Shown in pieces: positions 8,403 through 16,713 of a DNA stretch of 64,000 nt. The DNA lies in the NCBI RefSeq assembly GCF_900890705.1, contig NZ_CAAHFH010000004.1:186001-250000 (forward strand), given 5' to 3'. A model generated the notes under the pieces. It ran no database searches, had not been told where the DNA came from, and saw only the letters and a program-made list of their open reading frames with translations. Position 1 is the first letter of the stretch. The number at the start of each line of letters is the position of its first letter. The position numbers and the translations under genes were made by a program. This stretch comes from Pontiella sulfatireligans. GTDB taxonomy: Bacteria; Verrucomicrobiota; Kiritimatiellia; Kiritimatiellales; Pontiellaceae.

Positions 8403-10418
8403 ATGAAACCGATACTCTCTATCTTTCTCGGTCTTGCCGTATGCGGCTCCGTGGCCGCCAAAGCGGCCGACTCACGCCCGAACATTATCTTTATCCTCAC
8501 GGACGACCAACGCTTCGATGCGATGGGGTTCACCGGCCGCTTCCCGTGGTTGGAAACGCCGAACCTCGACCGCATCCGGCACGAGGGCGTCCACTTTGCC
8601 AACGCCTTCACCACGCATTCGCTGTGCGGCCCGTCGCGCGCCGGCTTCCTGACCGGCATGCATTCGCACAGGAACGGGATCACCACCAATCAGGAGGGGC
8701 GCGAACTCGATCACGACAAGACCCCGACCTTCGGACAATATCTCCAAAACGCCGGCTACGACACCGGCTACATTGGAAAGTGGCACCTCGGCGAGTTCGA
8801 CGATCCGCGGCCCGGCTGGAACTATTGGTGCAGCTTTGAAGGCCAGGGTAACTACGATAAAAACCGGCTCAATATTAACGGCACGCAAATCGTGAAAGAA
8901 GGCTACGTGACGGATGTGCTCACCGACTATGCCGTGGACTTTATCGAGAAGGAACGGTCCGCGCCGTTTCTACTCTACCTCTCGCACAAAGCCGTACACC
9001 AACCCTTCATCCCCGCCGACCGCCACAAAGATCTGTATACCGGACTGCCCGCACCTGAACCGCTGAGCTGGATGGACAATATGGACGACAAGCCGGAGTG
9101 GCAACGCCGCATGGTGATGCCCCCGGAGCAAGGCACACGCCTGCGCCGTAAGCATCCGATTCCCGTTCCCGAAAAACGCGGACTCGGCACCTGGCCGGCT
9201 AAAATCGGCACCCATCAACAGCGCAACTATCTGCGCTGTATCCCGGCGGTTGATGATGGCGTCGGGCGCATTTTCCAGGTCTTGGAAAAGAAAGGGCTGC
9301 TGGACAATACCGTGATCGTGTTTGCCGGCGACAACGGCTATATGCACGGCGAACACGGCATGGGCGACAAACGTCAGGCCTACAATGAATCGATGCGTAT
9401 CCCGCTCATTATGCGCGGACCCGGAGTGAAGCCCGACAGTACCGTGGAAGAAATTGTACTCAATCTGGATGTTGCACCTACGTTCCTTGAATATGCCGGT
9501 GTAAAGATTCCGGACGCCATGCAGGGAAGCTCGCTGCTGCCGCTCGCAGAAGAACTGCCCGTCGCAGATTGGCGCACCTCATTTCTTTTCACCTACTGGC
9601 GCGACCTGATCACCGCCATACCGCGCATCACCGCCGTCCGCAGTATCGATAAAATGTATGCTCACTATCCCGACGGCGACAGCATCGACGAACTCTACAA
9701 TCTTGCCAACGATCCCGGCGAAATGAAAAACCTCGCGCTGCTGCCCGAGTCGGCACCGCTCAAACAGAAAATGGAGCGCGAACTTAAACAAGTGATGGCG
9801 GAAGCGGACTACCAGGCCGTCGTCGCCCGCCCCCACCCCGAAGATCTCGAAGGCCGCCCGCTCGGCGTGCTGGTGAATGAAGAGTTCGGCCCCGATGGAC
9901 TCGCCTGCACTGGTACCGTTGTGCAAACCATCCCGATGAATGAAAAGCTGGATTCGCACTTTGGCTGCATGGTGTTCGAATGCATCGTCGAGCCGGAGAG
10001 CGACGGCATTATTCTCTCCCATGGCGAGCAGCGCACCGGATATATGTTCTATGTTCAAAACGGCGTTCCCGGATTCTGCTTCAGCGGCGGCAACCGTTTC
10101 CATGCATTGGATGGCGATGTGTCCTGTCTGAACGAACCGACCCACCTGTTGGTGAACATGGACAACCACACCAGCGAAGTTAAATTTTTCGTAAACGGCA
10201 AACTCGTCCAGACCGAAACCATCTACTGCAAGCTGCACCGTTGGATCCAACAATATGGAGACATTGCCCTCGGCGGCGATCCCGACTCTCAGGTGGATCC
10301 CTACGAACTCTCCAAACTCGGCGGGTTTACCGGCACCATCGACTCCTTCAAAATCCAGCGGAAGCGGATGCCCGATTCCGAGCTATCCGCCTATGCGCGG
10401 GAACAGGCAGCAAACTGA
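8403..10418 (+). CDS. Sulfatase with C-terminal lectin-like domain
   Basis: A secreted sulfatase of about 671 residues, longer than the usual 450-550. The ATG at 8403 gives the signal peptide MKPILSIFLGLAVCGSVAA; a GTG three codons upstream is possible. The formylglycine motif is C-G-P-S-R at about residue 75, then AGFLTG; GKWHLGEFDD and AGDNGYMHGEHG complete the site. From about residue 500 a beta-rich segment with VKFFVNGKLVQTE and FTGTIDSFKIQ resembles a concanavalin/LamG fold, which could hold the polysaccharide. Its stop overlaps the start of the CBM9-like gene by one base (TGATG), implying translational coupling. Confidence 0.92.
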   Translation: MKPILSIFLGLAVCGSVAAKAADSRPNIIFILTDDQRFDAMGFTGRFPWLETPNLDRIRHEGVHFANAFTTHSLCGPSRAGFLTGMHSHRNGITTNQEGRELDHDKTPTFGQYLQNAGYDTGYIGKWHLGEFDDPRPGWNYWCSFEGQGNYDKNRLNINGTQIVKEGYVTDVLTDYAVDFIEKERSAPFLLYLSHKAVHQPFIPADRHKDLYTGLPAPEPLSWMDNMDDKPEWQRRMVMPPEQGTRLRRKHPIPVPEKRGLGTWPAKIGTHQQRNYLRCIPAVDDGVGRIFQVLEKKGLLDNTVIVFAGDNGYMHGEHGMGDKRQAYNESMRIPLIMRGPGVKPDSTVEEIVLNLDVAPTFLEYAGVKIPDAMQGSSLLPLAEELPVADWRTSFLFTYWRDLITAIPRITAVRSIDKMYAHYPDGDSIDELYNLANDPGEMKNLALLPESAPLKQKMERELKQVMAEADYQAVVARPHPEDLEGRPLGVLVNEEFGPDGLACTGTVVQTIPMNEKLDSHFGCMVFECIVEPESDGIILSHGEQRTGYMFYVQNGVPGFCFSGGNRFHALDGDVSCLNEPTHLLVNMDNHTSEVKFFVNGKLVQTETIYCKLHRWIQQYGDIALGGDPDSQVDPYELSKLGGFTGTIDSFKIQRKRMPDSELSAYAREQAAN

Positions 10419-11176
10419 TGAAAAACAAAACGAAAGCCATAGGGATGGGTGCATGCGCCCTGCTGTTTTCCTGTGCCGCACACGCCGAACCGGCGCCCCC
10501 CACCGAGGCCCATTTCACCCACACCGCGGTCAATATTGACGGCATGCTTAACGAGCCCATCTGGAAAACCGCCCCGGTCTATCAACTGGAACTCCCGAAA
10601 AACAAATCGCGCGAAGGGCAGCGGGTCCAGGAAAGCGGAACCGTTCAACTGGCATGGAATGAGACCCACATCTATTTTGCCTTCCACCTTCAGGACTCGG
10701 ATCTGGTGGCCGAAGGGACCGAAAACCAACTACACCATTACAAGCTGGGCGATGTGGCCGAAGTTTTTCTTAAACCGAAAAATCAAACCTGGTACTGGGA
10801 GCTGTATGTGACCCCCGCCGGCAACAAAACCAGTTTCTTTATGCCCGGTCGCGGTCGGCGCGGACTGGAAAGTAATTTTAACTATGCCTGCGGCTTACGG
10901 GTCGCGTCTCAACAGGATGGCACGCTGAATAACTGGAAGGACCGCGACACCGCATGGACGGCGGAAATGGCCATGCCGATTGCCGACCTGACGGCCAACG
11001 GCGATGCCTTTGATCCGGAAGCCGATTGGATGATCTTTTTCAACCGCTATAACTTTTCACGTTATCTTTCCGACAAAGAGCAGACCATGCACCCCCCGCT
11101 CCGGAACCAAGATAATCATCTCTACGAAGACTACAGCCCGCGAAAGCTCGTGCTGTTACTCCCGGCTAATCCATGA
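10418..11176 (+). CDS. Secreted CBM9-like carbohydrate-binding protein
   Basis: A 252-residue secreted protein with a signal peptide (MKNKTKAIGMGACALLFSCAAHA) followed by a domain resembling CBM9/DOMON-type folds: VNIDGMLNEPIWKTA, then VQLAWNETHIYFAFHLQDSDL and the later WTAEMAMPIADL and WMIFFNRYNFSR. Such domains bind carbohydrate ends and are often attached to glycanases, but no catalytic domain is present. It overlaps the sulfatase stop by one base, so the two products may be made in fixed ratio and act together at the cell surface or periplasm. It ends 41 nt from a convergent gene. Confidence 0.8.
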   Translation: MKNKTKAIGMGACALLFSCAAHAEPAPPTEAHFTHTAVNIDGMLNEPIWKTAPVYQLELPKNKSREGQRVQESGTVQLAWNETHIYFAFHLQDSDLVAEGTENQLHHYKLGDVAEVFLKPKNQTWYWELYVTPAGNKTSFFMPGRGRRGLESNFNYACGLRVASQQDGTLNNWKDRDTAWTAEMAMPIADLTANGDAFDPEADWMIFFNRYNFSRYLSDKEQTMHPPLRNQDNHLYEDYSPRKLVLLLPANP

Positions 11177-11217
11177 TTGGTATCCGTTTATCTTTTTTGC
11201 CTATGCTTTAGTGATTC

Positions 11218-14200
11218 CTAAGGAATTGTTATTCCTGCAGCAATGAACTGTAGGGGTTTATCTGCCACAGGGGTCGTGCTGCGTAGAATGAGCTGGGTAT
11301 CCGTGCTCTCGGCGATCTCGGTTTCAGGTGCACCAACCGCCCAGTCGGACAGGTTGGTTGAAACGCGGCCGGAAATCGTAACGTCGCGACGCTGGTCGCG
11401 CGGCACCACGATCTGAAGCCAGGTATTGGTTCCATCCGGGTTGAGCTCGCCATTGATCCGGCTCCATGAATTGGAGTCGAGCGGATCGGTGGCGAAGGCA
11501 TATTCCCAAATGGTTTCGATGCCATCACTATCGGCATCAACCACCCACTGGCTATTGGAACTGGTGGTGCTGCCGAAGGTGCGGTAGCGCCAATTTTCGG
11601 GGGCGAGCAGATCCACATCCGAAGCGGCGGCAGAATCGCCGAGCACATTGTACGAGGCAACCCGCAACACAATATCCTCCACCCCCGCATCCAGCGCTAC
11701 GGTGGTGGAGTTGCTGCCGGACGGTAGCTCTGAAACAATCTCGAAGATTGTTCCGTTGGTAGACTGCTGCACGATGTAGCCGAGTTCATTGTTGGCCATA
11801 TCGGCCCAATCAAGTTGAACCGCATTCACTCCTTGAAACTGCATCTGCACGCTGGCAGGAGCGGCCGGAACCGTTGATGGAGCCGGGGAAAACTCGGTGG
11901 AGGCATCGCTGAATTGACGGAACGGGCGATTCGGAATGGTGCCGATATATCCGGCCAGCCGCTTCTTGAGATCGTAGGCGACAGCCGGGAATTGTCCATA
12001 CAGGTTGTTTTGTTCATCGGGATCCGTGCCCAGCGCGTAGAGCTGGTCATCATCGTAATAGCCCGGATGGGTATTCTGGGTAAGATAGCCCAAACTGCTG
12101 TTGTTCACATAGTAGGGTCGTGGTTCGGTAGGCAGCCCCGTACTAAAATTATTCCAAAGATACCCGCTATCGATCTGGGCATAGATACTTGGTGTATAGC
12201 GCACGGCAATATATTTCCAATCCTTGGAACGCACTCCGCGCGCATAGCCAATCTCGCAGAACACTTCGTTGTGCAAGGCGGCATTGCCGCCATTCAGCAC
12301 CGGCACCAGGCTTGCGCCGTCTATTGCACGGGAGGGAAGATTCGCTGCCCCGGCCAGCTCCAGGAAGGTCGGCACTAAATCAGTATGTTGAACAAGCTCG
12401 GTATATGTGCGCCCCGGTGAACTAATCCCGTTTGGCCAATGCATCACCAGCGGCACACGCATGCCCGAGTCGAACAGCGAGGACTTGCCCCATTTCAGCG
12501 GCACACCGGGCAGGGTTTTTTCGCCATGGTCCGCGGTGAAGATGACGAGCGTATTACTTGAAATTCCATGCTCGGCCAGTTTGTTCATGATGGCGACAAT
12601 CGAATAGTCCACCCACGTTTCCCGTGCGGAAATTAGATCCTTTGCTGCCGTGGTCACTTCATTCACAATTGCGGCACGCGTCGGCATAAAGGAATAGTCT
12701 TCATTCGGGCGATAGCCCGCACTCGTATAATTCGGGTCGGCCAGCAGCGACTTACTTAGATCGTTGCGAACCGGCCCATGATTGATGGTCGGCGCCATGT
12801 AGAGGAAGAAGCGTTGCGAGTGATTTTCATCAATAAAATCGAGGGCATTTTTCGTGATCCACTCCTGATTGTGGATATTAAGTGCATCGTTGCGGAGCTC
12901 CGCGAGATTGGCTCGATAGAATCCACCGACAAAGTCAAACCCGTATGGACGCATACGCTGGGAAAGCACGCGATGGTTGTGATGCATCGCCCCGTTCACC
13001 ACAGGATTCACCGCTGGATCATCCGTCTGCCCGTAGGTTATCAACCCTTTCGCGGGCCAGTTGACCGTGTTGATCAAGTCGTCATCGATCAAATGGGCTT
13101 TCCCGACAAAGCCGGTGCGGTAGCCCGCGCGCTGCAGCCAGGCACCGATATTTTCCCCATCGTCCTCCAGTTGCGTGTCAGATACACCGAAACGCCCCAG
13201 CGTTCCGAGGGGATATTTTGAAATATAGTTGGCGCTGGTATTGCGCGAAGGCCAGCGCCCCGTCATCAGCGCATAGCGCGATGGACCGCACACCGTGGAT
13301 GCAGCGAACGCCTCTGTAAAATGGATTCCGTTGGCCGCCAGCGAATCCAGCGTCGGAGAAAGACAGTCGCGCCCTTCGAAGGCAAAGTGCTGTCCGCCGA
13401 TCATGTCGTCGACATTCACAACAATAATATTCGGCCCCGTCGCAGCGGTTTGCGCGACCACTTCGTAGTAAAGCGAGGTGCTGGTGTTGACCAGCTGGAG
13501 ATCGCGATCAGCGGGCAATGCAAAGTTGCGGTAGCGTATGCCCATTGTGATTCCGGCAAATAAGCCATAGCTGGCCAGTTCAAAGCGATCACCCACGGTA
13601 AAGGTATTGGAATAGCTTGAACCATCTAGAATCCATTGTGAACCGAGTTCGAGAGACAGCCCCGATGCGCCCAGTTCGACCGGGCTGGTACCGCCCGCAT
13701 CGGGCACCGTCAGGATGGTGGCCGCCGATCCAATCGTCAGTGTATCGCTCGCAGAACCCGACCAACTGAAGTTGGTTGAGGAACCGGCCATCACCACAAG
13801 CACTTCATCGGTTAGATCGGTGCCGATCGCCACGGAAATATTGGTTGAGGGAAGGACATCAAACGTAAATCCGTAAAACGAGCCGCCAGCGGACGTTGCT
13901 TTTGCGGGATCGGTTGAAATGCTCAGGGTCTGGTTGTTTTCAAGCGAAAATCCGCTGACGCTCACGGTTCCGCTTTTGGTCGCCGTGAGGGGCAGCAGAT
14001 AAGTGGTGGTGGTATCGTTGTCGCTCAGTTGGAAGTTCGAATCTCCGGTGGCGACTCGTTCTGCATAAGCGAACGATTTAAGTTCAAACGATGCATCGTT
14101 CCCAGATGAAAACTTCCAGGATATGACCTCTGATCCCGCCCCAGTGATGAGGGCGTTTGCCACCCCTACTCCCTTTTTGGGGGCGACAGTTGAAATATTA

Positions 14201-14508
14201 TTACCCGCTCCGGAAACGGTCGCCGTTCCGAGTAGAGAACAGCTGGTGTTAAAGAGAGCTGGATTCGTAACCATCCCTACATTCGCCGAGTCCCAGGCAT
14301 TAACAACGGCCTGCACGGCCGCGACGGTTTTTGTTGTTGATGCATCCAATGCAACCGTTCCACTGCCACCAATCGAGAATGTCAGCGTGAGATCAGGAAT
14401 ATTCCGAAGCGTAGTATCGGTTACAGGAAATGTTACCGTTACATCGCCCAGCGCCACACAAGCTCCTCCAACCAGAACGGCACCTATCCACTTTATTTTT
14501 CTGTTCAT
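11218..14508 (-). CDS. Giant modular sulfatase with recurrent N-terminal domain
   Basis: A 1096-residue secreted protein. In order: signal peptide (1-21); the recurrent domain shared with four following genes (about 22-220, with VTFPVTDTTLRN and the WDS-x8-NPALFNTS pattern); a beta-rich linker (225-355); a sulfatase domain (358-860) with C-G-P-S-R at Cys407 and FTADHGEKTLPG; an FN3-like domain (885-965); and a C-terminal module with DADSDGIETIWEYAFATDP and VSTNLSDW. The sulfatase part is a paralogue of the single-domain enzyme at 50493-52049 (shared PYGFD, ANL-x-ELR-x-DAL and WKY-x-AVRY blocks). The large size suggests action outside the cell, attached to a matrix or the substrate. The ribosome-binding site is weak. 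Confidence 0.9.
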   Translation of the reverse strand: MNRKIKWIGAVLVGGACVALGDVTVTFPVTDTTLRNIPDLTLTFSIGGSGTVALDASTTKTVAAVQAVVNAWDSANVGMVTNPALFNTSCSLLGTATVSGAGNNISTVAPKKGVGVANALITGAGSEVISWKFSSGNDASFELKSFAYAERVATGDSNFQLSDNDTTTTYLLPLTATKSGTVSVSGFSLENNQTLSISTDPAKATSAGGSFYGFTFDVLPSTNISVAIGTDLTDEVLVVMAGSSTNFSWSGSASDTLTIGSAATILTVPDAGGTSPVELGASGLSLELGSQWILDGSSYSNTFTVGDRFELASYGLFAGITMGIRYRNFALPADRDLQLVNTSTSLYYEVVAQTAATGPNIIVVNVDDMIGGQHFAFEGRDCLSPTLDSLAANGIHFTEAFAASTVCGPSRYALMTGRWPSRNTSANYISKYPLGTLGRFGVSDTQLEDDGENIGAWLQRAGYRTGFVGKAHLIDDDLINTVNWPAKGLITYGQTDDPAVNPVVNGAMHHNHRVLSQRMRPYGFDFVGGFYRANLAELRNDALNIHNQEWITKNALDFIDENHSQRFFLYMAPTINHGPVRNDLSKSLLADPNYTSAGYRPNEDYSFMPTRAAIVNEVTTAAKDLISARETWVDYSIVAIMNKLAEHGISSNTLVIFTADHGEKTLPGVPLKWGKSSLFDSGMRVPLVMHWPNGISSPGRTYTELVQHTDLVPTFLELAGAANLPSRAIDGASLVPVLNGGNAALHNEVFCEIGYARGVRSKDWKYIAVRYTPSIYAQIDSGYLWNNFSTGLPTEPRPYYVNNSSLGYLTQNTHPGYYDDDQLYALGTDPDEQNNLYGQFPAVAYDLKKRLAGYIGTIPNRPFRQFSDASTEFSPAPSTVPAAPASVQMQFQGVNAVQLDWADMANNELGYIVQQSTNGTIFEIVSELPSGSNSTTVALDAGVEDIVLRVASYNVLGDSAAASDVDLLAPENWRYRTFGSTTSSNSQWVVDADSDGIETIWEYAFATDPLDSNSWSRINGELNPDGTNTWLQIVVPRDQRRDVTISGRVSTNLSDWAVGAPETEIAESTDTQLILRSTTPVADKPLQFIAAGITIP

Positions 14509-14578
14509 ATTTACACCGATGTTCCTGTAACTTTAATGGCCTCGTTATTTCTGAAGCCATAAACTGTGCGGGGTTATA

Positions 14579-14647
14579 CTACTGTTTTGCCGGCCGCTCC
14601 AGACGGAAGAAACCTGCACTATTGGTATACAGAATCTAGTGACGGAC
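14579..14647 (-). pseudogene. Remnant of a C-terminal module coding end
   Basis: Read on the minus strand this spacer translates as VRH-stop-ILYTNSAGFFRLERPAKQ-stop. The C-terminus of the GH71/99-like protein encoded upstream ends VVRHEMTYTNSAGFYQLRRPARQ-stop. The match identifies the tail of a decayed paralogue, broken by an internal stop, with no recognisable coding sequence before it. It lies between the modular sulfatase and the metallophosphoesterase gene. Confidence 0.7.
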
Positions 14648-14735
14648 CCCTCCTGCTAAACCTTTCGCTATAAAACCGCTTACCAGAATGACTTTTTGGG
14701 GCGAGTGCCCTAGGCGTCTGAAAAGCGATTTCCTA

Positions 14736-16577
14736 TCAATCTGAGACAAGAACAGTGTGCGTCTTTGTCGATTCACCAAAGCCAGTCGGTTCTCCCGTTT
14801 TTTTCATTTGCCACTGGATGTCATAGCTTCCGGGTTGGTCTGGTGCTGTCAGATCAAAAAAGAACGTATAGGTCATGTGGCGCACAACCTGGTTCACTAC
14901 CGAGATATCTGCTAAGGTAGTAAATGCATCTGAAGATTGTTGAGAGAGTGCATCTTGTCCGGTCCAAGTCCGGGCGCCTGTGTTTTTCATTTGAACCGAC
15001 ACGCGGTGAGTCGACCCTGGTGCCATAACGTTAGGCAGTGATGCTGAGATGAAGGTTGCATCTTCAGTGGAAGGAGAAGGACCCGATAGTTGCGTAACCG
15101 CTACGTCATCCACGTATGCTATTCCTGAAAAGTTATTTGGGAAGATTCGAATGAACATCCTATCTAGGCTACTGTTGGTAAAGGTACCCGTGTATTTCTT
15201 CCATGTGCTTGAGTTTGACGCGTTGTGAGCAAACTCTGCAGTCGAATCAAATTCATCCCAAGTATCGACAATAATTCGGCCGGTTGATTCTGGTGTGGTT
15301 TTAACCGATGCTGTTAGCTGATACGTTGCCCCTTTCTCTATATAAACTTGGTGAATTGCTGGAGCCTCCGGTTTGTTTGTTTCGAGCTTTAGGCTCCATT
15401 GTCCAGTAGCTGCTTCTTCATTCGAACGGGTGAAGGACGCGTTGCTGAGAAACCAGCGTTCCGGATACGAGTCTTCTTTGTAGCCGGCGAATTCAAATGA
15501 TGAGTTGGGGATGAGGTTGCCGGGGTCTTTGACGGGTGGGGGCGTTGGTATTGCTCTCGGAGGTAGATTAGAAAAAGGTCTTGAGGCCGTTGGGACGTTA
15601 TCGTCTGTGTCAGATATGTGGTGCTTTCGTTCGTCAAGGATGCGACCGTCGTATAGCACGTTTCTGAAAACAGGTTTGCCGTTTTTCATGGTAACCGTCG
15701 TCACGTGATTAAAGCCACCGTTTTCGATGGTTCCGTTTCCACCTGTGCCACTCCCTGAGAGTGTAATGTAATCCCGTCCAAACCGTTCGTGATAGATGTA
15801 TCGGTGTTCATGTCCTGAAATAACCGTATACGGGCGATTGTTTTCGTGAAGAACACTATCGATTTCCTTCCACATCATTTCCTTATCGAGGCGACCTGCA
15901 TTGGGCCAGAAAGGGTGATGAGTAATAATAAAGGTCCACTGTACGTCGTTATTCATCTTTAATGTTTTCTCGAGCCAATAGAGTTGGTGCTGATATTCAC
16001 CGTTATCGAAATGTCGTCCCTTTGGGTCAGAGTTATCTTTCATGATGAACGCCGAGTTCAGAATTACAAAAAGAACATCCTTATAGATGAACGAGTAGTA
16101 GCTGGGGCCGTATCGTTCCTGCCAAACCTCTGCCTGCTCCATATTCCAGTAGTCATGATTTCCAGCCGCATAAAAGAAGGGCGCATGGACAATTGAGTTT
16201 CGCTGCTCAAACTCGTCCCACATGTCATGGTAGAATTGTTTATAAGCTGGGTCGGTTCTATTCTTATCATTGTCTCTCTTTCCAGCAATGAGGTCTCCAA
16301 CTGACACAATGAATTCAGGTTCAAGCTGGTTGAGAAGCTCTAAACCTTCTTTCCATAAAGCAGGGTTTCCACCTCCGGTGTGGTCACCAATAAAGCCAAA
16401 GTAGAGTGGAGTGTCGTTTGTTTCAGCTGTATTGAGGTGGGTGTATGGAGGAGGGGTGAATTGTTCAATCTTAAAACTGCCTGCATCAACACAAGGTATC
16501 ATCAGTAGTAGTGTTATGCATATATAGCTTGTTTTTTTCAGGGATCCGGTGGCTGTAAACATCATGATTTTATCCAT
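14736..16577 (-). CDS. Secreted calcineurin-like metallophosphoesterase with accessory domains
   Basis: About 613 residues from MDKIMMF, chosen over a longer reading because a GAAGAA element precedes it and a signal peptide (LKKTSYICITLLLMIPCVDA) then falls near the start. The metallophosphoesterase core shows GFIGDHTGG, VSVGDLIAG, AAGNHDYW, ITHHPFWP and ISGHEHRYIYH, the usual dimetal ligands. Downstream are a proline-rich linker, a CBM4/9-like jelly roll (NLIPNSSFEFAG, YVDDVAVTQL) and an Ig-like domain similar to the NBR1 FW domain (VMAPGSTHRVSVQMKNTGARTWTG). The gene is visibly more A+T-rich than its neighbours and lacks the recurrent domain they carry, which suggests separate acquisition. 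It may remove phosphate from an extracellular polymer; the substrate is unknown. Confidence 0.85.
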   Translation of the reverse strand: MDKIMMFTATGSLKKTSYICITLLLMIPCVDAGSFKIEQFTPPPYTHLNTAETNDTPLYFGFIGDHTGGGNPALWKEGLELLNQLEPEFIVSVGDLIAGKRDNDKNRTDPAYKQFYHDMWDEFEQRNSIVHAPFFYAAGNHDYWNMEQAEVWQERYGPSYYSFIYKDVLFVILNSAFIMKDNSDPKGRHFDNGEYQHQLYWLEKTLKMNNDVQWTFIITHHPFWPNAGRLDKEMMWKEIDSVLHENNRPYTVISGHEHRYIYHERFGRDYITLSGSGTGGNGTIENGGFNHVTTVTMKNGKPVFRNVLYDGRILDERKHHISDTDDNVPTASRPFSNLPPRAIPTPPPVKDPGNLIPNSSFEFAGYKEDSYPERWFLSNASFTRSNEEAATGQWSLKLETNKPEAPAIHQVYIEKGATYQLTASVKTTPESTGRIIVDTWDEFDSTAEFAHNASNSSTWKKYTGTFTNSSLDRMFIRIFPNNFSGIAYVDDVAVTQLSGPSPSTEDATFISASLPNVMAPGSTHRVSVQMKNTGARTWTGQDALSQQSSDAFTTLADISVVNQVVRHMTYTFFFDLTAPDQPGSYDIQWQMKKTGEPTGFGESTKTHTVLVSD

Positions 16578-16695
16578 TTCTTCAAAATAGCTTTTGATGA
16601 CGGTCTGTCGAACATTTCGGCGGACCAAAAGTTGAAAAATACAAATATGTAAGACGCTGTTTCACTCCTTTACTGCTATTCCCGAAACGAATAAA

Positions 16696-16711
16696 CGGCC
16701 TAGTTAGGCCG
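16696..16711 (-). terminator. Probable rho-independent terminator
   Basis: On the minus strand, CGGCCTA and TAGGCCG pair around two bases and are followed by TTTATTCG, immediately after the stop codon of the GH71/99-like gene. The position and short T tract fit an intrinsic terminator separating that gene from the metallophosphoesterase gene. Confidence 0.55.
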
Positions 16712-16713
16712 AC

